This document shows positions 1-5,551 of a stretch of DNA of 9,774 bases, in pieces. Every line of letters starts with the position of its first letter. Within the stretch, counting starts at the first letter, position 1. Position numbers and translations under genes: made by a program. The notes below the pieces were generated by a model. That model had not been told where the DNA came from. It worked only from the letters and a program-made list of their open reading frames with translations, and did not search any database. Where the stretch lies: assembly GCA_002424575.1 (NCBI GenBank), contig DIKN01000085.1, positions 1 through 9,774 on the forward strand, written 5' to 3'. Origin of the DNA: Acholeplasmataceae bacterium UBA5617 (GTDB taxonomy: Bacteria > Bacillota_I > Bacilli_A > Acholeplasmatales > Acholeplasmataceae).

Positions 1-20
1 AAAATTGATATATTTAATAT

Positions 21-97
<77 letters not shown>

Positions 98-104
98 ATC
101 ATAA

Positions 105-180
105 GGTCCGGTGGTGTAGGGGTCAACATGCCTGCCTGTCACGCAGGAGATCGCGGGTTCAAATCCCGTCCGGACCGCCA
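105..180 (+). tRNA. tRNA-Asp (anticodon GTC)
   Basis: The acceptor stem GGTCCGG (105-111) pairs perfectly with CCGGACC (170-176), followed by discriminator G and encoded CCA at 178-180. The anticodon stem CCTGC/GCAGG (131-135/143-147) closes a seven-base loop with anticodon GTC at 138-140. The T-arm GGGTTCAAATCCC is canonical. It lies 7 bp after tRNA-fMet and 6 bp before tRNA-Phe, so the three are surely processed from one transcript. Confidence 0.97.
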
Positions 181-186
181 TTATTA

Positions 187-262
187 GGCTCTGTAGCTCA
201 GTTGGTAGAGCAAAGGACTGAAAATCCTTGTGTCGGCAGTTCAATTCTGCCCGGAGCCACCA
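187..262 (+). tRNA. tRNA-Phe (anticodon GAA)
   Basis: The acceptor stem GGCTCTG (187-193) pairs with CGGAGCC (252-258), with one T-G wobble; discriminator A and encoded CCA follow at 259-262. The anticodon stem AAGGA/TCCTT closes loop CTGAAAA with anticodon GAA at 220-222. The D-arm (AGCTCAGTTGGTAGAGC) and T-arm (GCAGTTCAATTCTGC) are canonical. It is the last tRNA of the cluster; a terminator begins 14 bp downstream. Confidence 0.97.
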
Positions 263-275
263 TCCATACCTTTGC

Positions 276-300
276 GAAGCCAATCAGTTGGGCTTTTTTT
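276..300 (+). terminator. Rho-independent terminator of the tRNA cluster
   Basis: AGCCAA (278-283) pairs with TTGGGCT (288-294), leaving one bulged G, around loop TCAG. It is followed directly by a run of T residues to 300 and beyond. It separates the tRNA operon from the downstream protein gene. Confidence 0.8.
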
Positions 301-311
301 TATTTTTAAAG

Positions 312-329
312 TAATGTCACTAGACATTA
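312..329. promoter_or_regulatory. Perfect 7-bp inverted repeat, possible operator
   Basis: TAATGTC-ACTA-GACATTA is an 18-bp perfect palindrome with a 4-bp spacer. It ends 5 bp before a TATAAT hexamer (335-340) and 24 bp before the start of the orphan gene at 354. It is not followed by a T-run and the stem is AT-rich, so an operator is more likely than a terminator. No regulator can be assigned; it does not match the FabT-like box found at 1088. Confidence 0.4.
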
Positions 330-334
330 ATTAC

Positions 335-340
335 TATAAT
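335..340 (+). promoter_or_regulatory. Possible -10 element for the orphan gene
   Basis: The hexamer TATAAT matches the sigma-A -10 consensus exactly. No good -35 sits at 16-18 bp; TAGACA (321-326) is too close. Initiation at about 347 would place the start site inside the Shine-Dalgarno sequence GAGGTG (343-348), giving an almost leaderless mRNA. Treat this as a weak promoter call. Confidence 0.3.
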
Positions 341-353
341 ATGAGGTGAAAAT

Positions 354-1031
354 ATGTCCATAAAGTGTATGTATCAATTTGACAGTATGATGATTTTCAA
401 CAGTTTTACAGAAACAATAGAAAAGTTAAATTGGAAAATAGAGAAACAATTGCTTAAGGATAGGGTAGTAACCTATCGACATAATTCATTTTATAAACAA
501 CTTAAAACTCAATTTGAACAAGAAAAATTAACAATATGGCCACTAAAAGAAGAAGAAATAATTACATGGATTGATACGCTATCCATCATGAGAAGATGTA
601 TGATGCAACTATTCAAAAAAGGAATATATGGAGATAAATTGAAAGTCATAATGGAGTATCCTTTAGTATATGGTAATCACATGCGAACGGATTATCTCTT
701 AATTTATGATCGCTTAATAATAGTATTAGAATTTGGAATGTTTAATCAAGATGAAAAAAGAAGCGAAGAAAGATATACTAAAAAACTTCAAGATTCAATT
801 ACCCATCGACAAGTTTTACAAAATATGATTGATCGTGATGTTAAAATTGTAAACTATGTGATGATTTATCGTCCAGAATATGATAGAATTCTTCAAGTAA
901 AATTTATGGATAATGTTCGCTATAATGATCAAGAGATTCTTATGTTGACAAACTTCATTATGGAACATATCAAGAAACAAGATGATTTATCAGCCATGAA
1001 TCAACTTGTAGCCATCAATATTTTTACATAA
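354..1031 (+). CDS. Orphan protein, possible PD-(D/E)XK nuclease-like fold
   Basis: I do not recognise this 225-aa protein as a named family. Residues about 98-160 resemble the PD-(D/E)XK nuclease core: Glu101 in a predicted strand, then RTDYLLIYD with Asp113, then a hydrophobic strand ending in LEFG with Glu126, then a charged helix with Q-rich residues (KKLQDS, HRQVLQ). In active enzymes the last motif is usually E-x-K; here Gly128 stands in place of Lys, so the site may be inactive or use a migrated residue. There is no signal peptide or membrane segment. The gene uses many ATA and AGA codons and is more AT-rich than its neighbours. It has its own intergenic space on both sides and lies next to a tRNA cluster, a common landing site for mobile DNA, so acquisition is possible. 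The start at 354 is supported by GAGGTG at 343-348. Confidence 0.6.
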   Translation: MSIKCMYQFDSMMIFNSFTETIEKLNWKIEKQLLKDRVVTYRHNSFYKQLKTQFEQEKLTIWPLKEEEIITWIDTLSIMRRCMMQLFKKGIYGDKLKVIMEYPLVYGNHMRTDYLLIYDRLIIVLEFGMFNQDEKRSEERYTKKLQDSITHRQVLQNMIDRDVKIVNYVMIYRPEYDRILQVKFMDNVRYNDQEILMLTNFIMEHIKKQDDLSAMNQLVAINIFT

Positions 1032-1044
1032 ATTATCATTACAC

Positions 1045-1072
1045 TTGAAATATTCATCCTTTATGTTATCAT
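1045..1072 (+). promoter_or_regulatory. Promoter of the degV-fabT operon
   Basis: The -35 hexamer TTGAAA (1045-1050, 5/6 match) and the -10 hexamer TATCAT (1067-1072, 5/6) are 16 bp apart. A TG dinucleotide at 1064-1065 makes it an extended -10. The predicted start of transcription is near 1079, leaving a leader of about 45 nt that holds the operator-like palindrome at 1088-1102. Confidence 0.6.
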
Positions 1073-1087
1073 AGGATTAGCATCATA

Positions 1088-1102
1088 ATTTGAAGTTCAA
1101 AT
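1088..1102. promoter_or_regulatory. FabT-box-like operator
   Basis: ATTTGAA-G-TTCAAAT is a perfect palindrome with 7-bp arms around a single central base. From family knowledge, FabT operators in lactic acid bacteria are palindromes of the type ATTTGA-N3-TCAAAT, which this fits. It lies just downstream of the predicted transcription start and upstream of the two-gene operon that encodes the FabT-like repressor, so negative autoregulation is inferred. A further half-site ATTTGAA (1104-1110) repeats the left arm 16 bp downstream and runs into the ribosome binding site. Confidence 0.6.
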
Positions 1103-1124
1103 AATTTGAAGGAGAAAATAATAA

Positions 1125-1976
1125 ATGAGTGAAAAAATTGGATTAGTTGTGTGTGGTAATTCAGGTGTAGATTACATGAAGTTAGATTATCCAGTCAAAA
1201 TGATTCGTTCTACATTGAATCTCGGTGGTAAAGAATATGAGGATTATGTTGATATCCAAGCGAAAGAGTTCTATGACATTATTCAAGCGAACCCAGATAT
1301 CGACGTGTCAACATCTCAAACATCAACAGGTAAGATTGCGAGCGTTTATGAAGAATTAAAAGATGAAGGTTATACAGACGTTATTGCTGTTGTCATTTCT
1401 TCTAAGCTTAGTGGTACTTATCAAGGCGCTGTATTAGCAAAAGATATGGTTTCAGGTATTAATGTTTATGTAATTGATTCGAGAAGTGTTTCTTATGGCG
1501 AGGCTTTCTTGGTACTTGAAGCAATTAAAATGATTAAAGCTGGGCATAAAACAAGAGATATCATTGATAAATTAGAAAAAATAAGAGATAATGTATATAT
1601 CTATGTTTTAGTGGATACACTTAAGTTTTTGGTCAAAAACGGACGCCTCTCTGCAACGAGCGGTTTCTTAGGTACGCTTCTCAAGATTAAACCATTACTT
1701 CACGTTCAGCGCGATGGAAGTCTTGTCCCATTTGAGAAGATCAGAACGACAAGCAAGGCACAACATCGTTTACTTGAAGTTGTTCGTCATGATGTAGATG
1801 GCAAAAATGTTATTATGTTTATTGCCTTCACTAATAATCAGGATAAAGCAGCTGAAATTAAAAAGGAAATCTTGGCATTCCGTCCAGACATTACAGTTGA
1901 ACTTGTTCCGCTAACACCGGTAGTTGGTGCCCATGCAGGACCTGGAACACTTGGTGTAGGATATATTGTTTTATAA
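1125..1976 (+). CDS. DegV family (FakB-type) fatty-acid-binding protein
   Basis: DegV proteins are soluble carriers that bury one fatty acid; in the FakA/FakB system they present it to the FakA kinase to make acyl-phosphate for phospholipid synthesis. At 283 aa this has the usual family length. Visible family motifs are STSQTSTG (62-69), ISSKLSGTYQ (91-100), LKFLVKNGRLS (166-176), IKPLLHV (188-194) and GAHAGPGTLGVGY (268-280). The Thr/Ser in the TSQ and SSKLSG motifs, Arg174 and His270 are at positions that contact the fatty-acid carboxylate in FakB structures. The start is supported by GAAGGAG (1108-1114). Five bases separate it from the next reading frame, which encodes a FabT-like regulator. 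No fakA partner is in this window. The N-terminal loop reads GNSGVDY rather than the common DSTAD(L/I) pattern. Family assignment is firm; which fatty acid is bound cannot be told. Confidence 0.93.
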   Translation: MSEKIGLVVCGNSGVDYMKLDYPVKMIRSTLNLGGKEYEDYVDIQAKEFYDIIQANPDIDVSTSQTSTGKIASVYEELKDEGYTDVIAVVISSKLSGTYQGAVLAKDMVSGINVYVIDSRSVSYGEAFLVLEAIKMIKAGHKTRDIIDKLEKIRDNVYIYVLVDTLKFLVKNGRLSATSGFLGTLLKIKPLLHVQRDGSLVPFEKIRTTSKAQHRLLEVVRHDVDGKNVIMFIAFTNNQDKAAEIKKEILAFRPDITVELVPLTPVVGAHAGPGTLGVGYIVL

Positions 1977-1978
1977 AA

Positions 1979-1985
1979 AAGGTGG
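1979..1985 (+). promoter_or_regulatory. Ribosome binding site deciding the start of the MarR gene
   Basis: AAGGTGG lies three bases after the degV stop codon. It is correctly spaced (8 nt) for GTG at 1994. The upstream in-frame GTG at 1982 lies inside this site and cannot use it. Confidence 0.6.
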
Positions 1986-1993
1986 TTGTTAGA

Positions 1994-2431
1994 GTGGTTT
2001 CACCTAAAGAAGTCATAAACGAATTATTGGTGGATGTGTTTAATCATATTCTAAGCATTGAAGCCGATATTTTGAGACAAAAAGGTGTTCGGTTATCGAT
2101 GACTGAAGTACACGTTCTTGAAGCGGTTCGCAATGTAGAAACGCCTACTATGGGAAACGTTGCACACAAACTTCGAGTGACATTGGGTACTTTAACAACA
2201 TCAGTGAATGTCTTAGTAAAAAAAGGACATATCATTCGCGAGCGTGATGAATCTGATCGACGAAAGGTTTATCTCAAACTTACAGATACCGCGCATCATG
2301 TTTTAAAAATTCACGATGATTTCCATGATGATATGGTTGACTCTCTCTTCAAGGATTTGCAACTTGAAAAAGATGAAGTTCTCATGAAATCATTAGAAAA
2401 TATTAGCCAATATTTTAAGCAAAGATATTAA
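1994..2431 (+). CDS. fabT: MarR-family repressor, FabT-like
   Basis: This is a dimeric winged-helix repressor. With GTG at 1994 as start it is 145 aa, close to streptococcal FabT. The winged HTH covers about residues 35-98: the recognition helix is near VTLGTLTTSVNVLVKKG (62-78), followed by the wing with the MarR signature D-x-D-RR (Asp88, Arg89, Arg90). The VTLGT-TTS-N-L--KG pattern is how I remember FabT, the regulator that represses fatty acid synthesis genes when bound to acyl-ACP. Its position directly after a DegV/FakB-type gene and behind a FabT-box-like palindrome supports this. It is translated from a GTG start, probably coupled to degV, and followed by a terminator. It could instead be another MarR-type regulator; the MarR family itself is certain. 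Confidence 0.8.
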   Translation: MVSPKEVINELLVDVFNHILSIEADILRQKGVRLSMTEVHVLEAVRNVETPTMGNVAHKLRVTLGTLTTSVNVLVKKGHIIRERDESDRRKVYLKLTDTAHHVLKIHDDFHDDMVDSLFKDLQLEKDEVLMKSLENISQYFKQRY

Positions 2432-2445
2432 AAAAATTCAAAATT

Positions 2446-2470
2446 AAAAGAACACTTAGTGTTCTTTTTT
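2446..2470 (+). terminator. Rho-independent terminator of the degV-fabT operon
   Basis: AGAACAC (2449-2455) pairs perfectly with GTGTTCT (2459-2465) around loop TTA. The flanking A-run and T-run extend the stem and supply the U-tract. It begins 15 bp after the stop codon of the MarR gene. Confidence 0.88.
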
Positions 2471-2499
2471 TATTATGTTAAAAAAGCATAAATAGCCTC

Positions 2500-2528
2500 T
2501 TGATTTATAAGATTATAATTAGTATAAT
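2500..2528 (+). promoter_or_regulatory. Promoter of the ROK kinase operon
   Basis: The -35 hexamer TTGATT (2500-2505) and a perfect -10 TATAAT (2523-2528) are separated by exactly 17 bp. Transcription should start near 2535, which gives a leader of about 19 nt before the ATG at 2554. Confidence 0.65.
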
Positions 2529-2539
2529 CGATTAAGTGT

Positions 2540-2544
2540 GGAGG
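2540..2544 (+). promoter_or_regulatory. Ribosome binding site deciding the ROK kinase start
   Basis: GGAGG ends 9 nt before ATG at 2554. The longer in-frame GTG at 2536 lies upstream of this site, practically at the predicted transcription start, so the ATG at 2554 is the real start. Confidence 0.75.
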
Positions 2545-2553
2545 GAAAAAAGG

Positions 2554-3480
2554 ATGAATTTCACCTTTGGGATTGACGTCGGAGGGACAAATATTAAACT
2601 AGGATTATTTTCAGTCGACCCTTTTGAAATGATTGAAAAAAATGAAATTGCGACACCTCGTCACGAGCAGAGGTCATCAATTTTTGTTGCCATCGTTGAA
2701 CAGGTGACATTGATGATGAAAAAGCATTCACTCGAATATAGTCAGATTGAAGGTATCGGACTTGCAGTTCCTTGTCCTGTAAAAAATGGATATATTTCAG
2801 TTTGCCCAAATCTTCATTGGAAAGATGTAAATGTCGTAGAATCTTTATCGAGATATTTACCATTTTCTATGAGAGTAGTTGTCTCCAATGATGCAAATAT
2901 TGCTGCATATGGAGAAAATCATTCGCTCAGCCATCCTTATAACAATGCTATTTTTTATACGTTAGGAACAGGTGTGGGCGGAGGAATCATTGTTAATGGT
3001 CAAATAGTCGAAGGACGAACGGGCTCAGGAGGTGAGATTGGTCATATGCCCGTTTTTGAAGGAACTGAGATGTGTGGGTGTGAAAAAACAGGCTGTTTAG
3101 AACAGGCTTGTGGAACTAAAGCAATCTTAGACTATGCTAAACTTTTATCTCAAAAACACGAAAGTATAATCGATTTTAGAAACATATCGGTAAAGTCAGT
3201 ATTTGATGCAGCTAAAGAAAATGATCCTGTGGGATTGATGGTACTCGATCGCGTTGCTTACTACTTAGCACGTAGTGCGAGCATTTTATCGGTTAGTCTT
3301 GATCCAGACATCATCATTATTGGTGGTGGTGTTGCCAGAGTTGGACAAATTCTAATTGATCGCATTGTATCACATTATCAAACTGAAGCACGCTTTGGTA
3401 CAGTTGACGTACCATTTATACTTGCTAGAACAGGAAATGATGCTGGAATTATAGGTGCAGCGAAATACGCAAAAAAATAA
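2554..3480 (+). CDS. ROK-family sugar kinase, probable glucokinase
   Basis: It phosphorylates a hexose with ATP in the cytoplasm, most likely glucose to glucose 6-phosphate. From ATG at 2554 it is 308 aa, typical for bacterial ROK kinases. Visible motifs: phosphate-binding loop IDVGGTNIKLGL (7-18), the catalytic Asp113 in SNDANIAAYGE, LGTGVGGGI (137-145), EIGH with zinc-ligand His164, and the ROK zinc signature C-x-C-x4-C-x-E (Cys174, Cys176, Cys181, Glu183). A second nucleotide-binding strand DIIIIGGGV (252-260) follows. All catalytic and zinc residues are present, so it should be active. A closely related N-acyl hexosamine or fructose kinase role cannot be excluded. It is the first gene of an operon with the Enzyme I-like gene, whose start lies 15 bp after its stop codon. 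Confidence 0.9.
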   Translation: MNFTFGIDVGGTNIKLGLFSVDPFEMIEKNEIATPRHEQRSSIFVAIVEQVTLMMKKHSLEYSQIEGIGLAVPCPVKNGYISVCPNLHWKDVNVVESLSRYLPFSMRVVVSNDANIAAYGENHSLSHPYNNAIFYTLGTGVGGGIIVNGQIVEGRTGSGGEIGHMPVFEGTEMCGCEKTGCLEQACGTKAILDYAKLLSQKHESIIDFRNISVKSVFDAAKENDPVGLMVLDRVAYYLARSASILSVSLDPDIIIIGGGVARVGQILIDRIVSHYQTEARFGTVDVPFILARTGNDAGIIGAAKYAKK

Positions 3481-3495
3481 TAACGAGGAGACAAC

Positions 3496-5358
3496 ATGAT
3501 TAGTAATTCAGCAAGCGTAAAAGTTATTTACGGACAAAAACACGAAATAACATCCCAGATTAATTTAAAACTCATTAACTATAAGAAGGTATATGGAAAG
3601 GTCTTTGTTTATGATGAACAGTCAATATTAAAGATGATGCCTGATAAACAAATTGATTTAGCCATAGATCAGATGGATCAGTTAATTAGAAGCGATGTCA
3701 CGCATTTCTTACGAGTAGAACGTATTCTTCATTCAAACAAACACATCACCACATTTTTCCACGATATATTTGATATACTTTATCATCCAAACATTAAACT
3801 TTATGTCAGTTCAAATACGAAAAGCAACAATCTAACGCTTTCAGAAGCTTACAAACTTGCACATAAAATTAACCTTAACGCGAAATTTAAAGAATATCAA
3901 CAAAAAAATCAAGAAGTTGATAAGAAAAAACTACAGGATTTTGTTTTGAAAATCAATCAACTTGTTGAAAAACACGTTTATCGCATTGTTTTTGATTTTG
4001 CGACAAAAGATATAACATCAGATTTTATTCTGGTCACTAAAAAATTATACCCCTCTCTTTTTCACGAGTCACATTCGAATCTTGTAGGTATTGTCATTGA
4101 ACCGAAAACCGGAGAAAAATGGCATCAAAGCTATGCGGTTCATTATCAAATACCTATTGTCATATCAGAGAAGGTGTACCAACAGAACGATGACATGCTG
4201 ATCGATTTGATCGATCAATCGATTACGGTATATTCGGACTCAAAGACAATCGAAGAAAACATTTCTCATGAAGAATTAATAGGTAGAGCAAGCGAAACCT
4301 TTGATATCATTGCGGAGAGTGATATTCATCTTTATGGTATGTTTGCTCACTACAAAGATGTTACATATTCTCTTAATCCTGTTTTTAGCAATGGGATTGT
4401 GTATCTGACCGATTTTGCCATTTTTGCTAAAGGAATAAGCTTGACAGTCAAAGAATGGGAAAAACGATTCCACCATATATTTAAAACATATTCTGGACAA
4501 ACGATTATCATTCGCATGCCTATCATGCATAAAGATATGCGTACACCGGAATTTGATGATGTATCGAGTCTCGATATGCTGTACTGTAATCCATCATATT
4601 TTGAATCCATTGTTTATGCAGCCGCAAAAATACACCAGAAATATCCGGAGAAAGATTTATCGTTTATGATTGCAAATATTGAATCACGTTATGATTTTGA
4701 GAACTGGGCTTTTCTCATCAATGAAATGTATCGTGAAGTTGAAAAAAATCTCTCCATTTCATTCATCAGTAGTTTTGATACTCGACTCGGGCTTTTTGAA
4801 CAACCAAGCATGCTTTCAATCAAGAAGCAAAGCATCCACTTTGATTATGCGTGCGAAGAATATTTCGATCCTTTCAATTTTGGAATCAGTCATCTCGATA
4901 TAAAAAAAGTGAGAGATAGTTACCTATATGCCGACTTGACTTACAACAAAGAAAAAATTGTTTCCAGCAGAAGCGGATGCACAAATATGATTATGGGACA
5001 TTATTTGACTCCTCAAGATATTTTCCATCGCATTCTTGTGGGTGGATTTAGACATGTGATTGTACCTATGCAATTACCTCATGCGATGATCGATGAAATA
5101 TTACTTCGTATGTCAACGCGTGGCAAATTCAAAGGTGTTAATAGAAAAGATCGACTAAAAACGATCATCTATCGTTTGGTCAAAGAAAAGTATAATCTCA
5201 GCAAAGAAAATTCACGACGATCCAAAAAAATCCGTCAATTATTTGAAGAATTCATTAGGAATGAAGATTACGATATCGAACTCGATGAAAAAGATAAAGA
5301 AGATATCATCAAACTACTAGAAAAAGACGAAGATGAGGATAAAAACAAAAAACAATAA
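3496..5358 (+). CDS. Divergent PTS Enzyme I-like (PEP-utilising fold) protein
   Basis: This 620-aa protein has no obvious signature, yet it can be aligned by eye with PTS Enzyme I (about 575 aa) over most of its length. Residues about 1-175 match the HPr-binding/N-terminal part. GEKWHQSYAVHYQIPIV (206-222) sits where Enzyme I has G-x-TSH-x-AI-AR, keeping the phospho-acceptor His as His210. IVYLTDF (301-307) replaces GLYRTEF, so the PEP-binding Arg becomes Leu304. IIIR (337-340) keeps the second Arg (Arg340), 36 residues later as in E. coli. Glu435 in FEQP matches the Mg-ligand Glu, but GISH (463-466) replaces GTND, turning the Mg-ligand Asp into His466. Cys495 matches the active-site Cys of CGE-AGD. 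Residues 555-620 form a highly charged, acidic tail absent from Enzyme I. No ptsH or EII genes are nearby. It probably cannot use PEP normally; a regulatory or sensor role is inferred from pairing with a sugar kinase. GAGGAG at 3485-3490 supports the start. Confidence 0.6.
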   Translation: MISNSASVKVIYGQKHEITSQINLKLINYKKVYGKVFVYDEQSILKMMPDKQIDLAIDQMDQLIRSDVTHFLRVERILHSNKHITTFFHDIFDILYHPNIKLYVSSNTKSNNLTLSEAYKLAHKINLNAKFKEYQQKNQEVDKKKLQDFVLKINQLVEKHVYRIVFDFATKDITSDFILVTKKLYPSLFHESHSNLVGIVIEPKTGEKWHQSYAVHYQIPIVISEKVYQQNDDMLIDLIDQSITVYSDSKTIEENISHEELIGRASETFDIIAESDIHLYGMFAHYKDVTYSLNPVFSNGIVYLTDFAIFAKGISLTVKEWEKRFHHIFKTYSGQTIIIRMPIMHKDMRTPEFDDVSSLDMLYCNPSYFESIVYAAAKIHQKYPEKDLSFMIANIESRYDFENWAFLINEMYREVEKNLSISFISSFDTRLGLFEQPSMLSIKKQSIHFDYACEEYFDPFNFGISHLDIKKVRDSYLYADLTYNKEKIVSSRSGCTNMIMGHYLTPQDIFHRILVGGFRHVIVPMQLPHAMIDEILLRMSTRGKFKGVNRKDRLKTIIYRLVKEKYNLSKENSRRSKKIRQLFEEFIRNEDYDIELDEKDKEDIIKLLEKDEDEDKNKKQ

Positions 5359-5361
5359 GTA

Positions 5362-5407
5362 AAAAGCCAAGAAAATTGCACATGGGGGTTGCAATGACTT
5401 GGCTTTT
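5362..5407 (+). terminator. Rho-independent terminator with a two-part stem
   Basis: The outer arms AAAAGCCAAG (5362-5371) and CTTGGCTTTT (5398-5407) are perfect 10-bp complements. Inside them ATTGCA (5375-5380) pairs with TGCAAT (5390-5395) around a G-rich loop. It starts 3 bp after the stop of the Enzyme I-like gene. The downstream T-run is short (CTTTTCTT), so termination may be partial. Confidence 0.8.
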
Positions 5408-5417
5408 CTTATATAAT
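5389..5417 (+). promoter_or_regulatory. Promoter of the S10 operon, overlapping the terminator
   Basis: The perfect -10 TATAAT (5412-5417) lies 17 bp after TTGCAA (5389-5394, 4/6 match to TTGACA). That -35 forms part of the inner stem of the preceding terminator hairpin. The predicted transcription start is near 5424. Confidence 0.6.
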
Positions 5418-5423
5418 AGTAAC

Positions 5424-5551
5424 GCTCGTGTGTAAATGCGAGAAGGCTGTGAAATGGGAGGTTGCTGACACACGGATAGCCGTTGTCATAGTGTCGGGTT
5501 TTCTCATGGAGCAAGTCTATACCAGATTATAGGCGAAAGGAGCTTAAACAA
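5424..5551 (+). promoter_or_regulatory. Structured 5' leader of the S10 operon mRNA
   Basis: About 128 nt separate the predicted transcription start from rpsJ. Three pairings can be drawn. GAGAA (5440-5444) with TTCTC (5501-5505) closes the domain. Inside it, TGACA-c-ACGG (5466-5475) pairs with CCGT-TGTCA (5480-5488), nine pairs with one bulged C and loop ATAG. Next to the ribosome binding site, GTCTATA (5515-5521) pairs with TATAGGC (5528-5534) around CCAGAT, with one U-G pair. Alternatives exist: CGTGTGT (5427-5433) with ACACACG (5468-5474), and GGCTGT (5445-5450) with ATAGCC (5476-5481). Mutually exclusive folds are typical of ribosomal-protein leaders, but I cannot match it to a named family. 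No intrinsic terminator is seen within it. Confidence 0.55.

Noticed and set aside
1032..1124. Possible terminator after the orphan gene
   Set aside because: No GC-containing hairpin followed by a T-run is present; the only palindrome is the FabT-box-like site, which lacks a U-tract.
1982..1993. GTG start four codons upstream for the MarR regulator
   Set aside because: This GTG is inside the ribosome binding site AAGGTGG; GTG at 1994 is correctly spaced and gives a FabT-like length.
2044..2235. Minus-strand open frames within the protein genes (for example here, 2594-2863 and 4276-4610)
   Set aside because: They lie wholly inside well-supported coding genes on the other strand, have no ribosome binding site or recognisable motif, and look like shadows.
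2536..2553. GTG start six codons upstream of the ROK kinase ATG
   Set aside because: It lies at the predicted transcription start and upstream of the GGAGG site; the ATG at 2554 has proper spacing and directly begins the ROK N-terminal strand.
5491..5532. Possible leader peptide in the rpsJ leader (GTG at 5491 or ATG at 5506, ending at TAG 5530-5532)
   Set aside because: There is no ribosome binding site before either start, the frame has only 8-13 codons, and it lacks any regulatory codon run.
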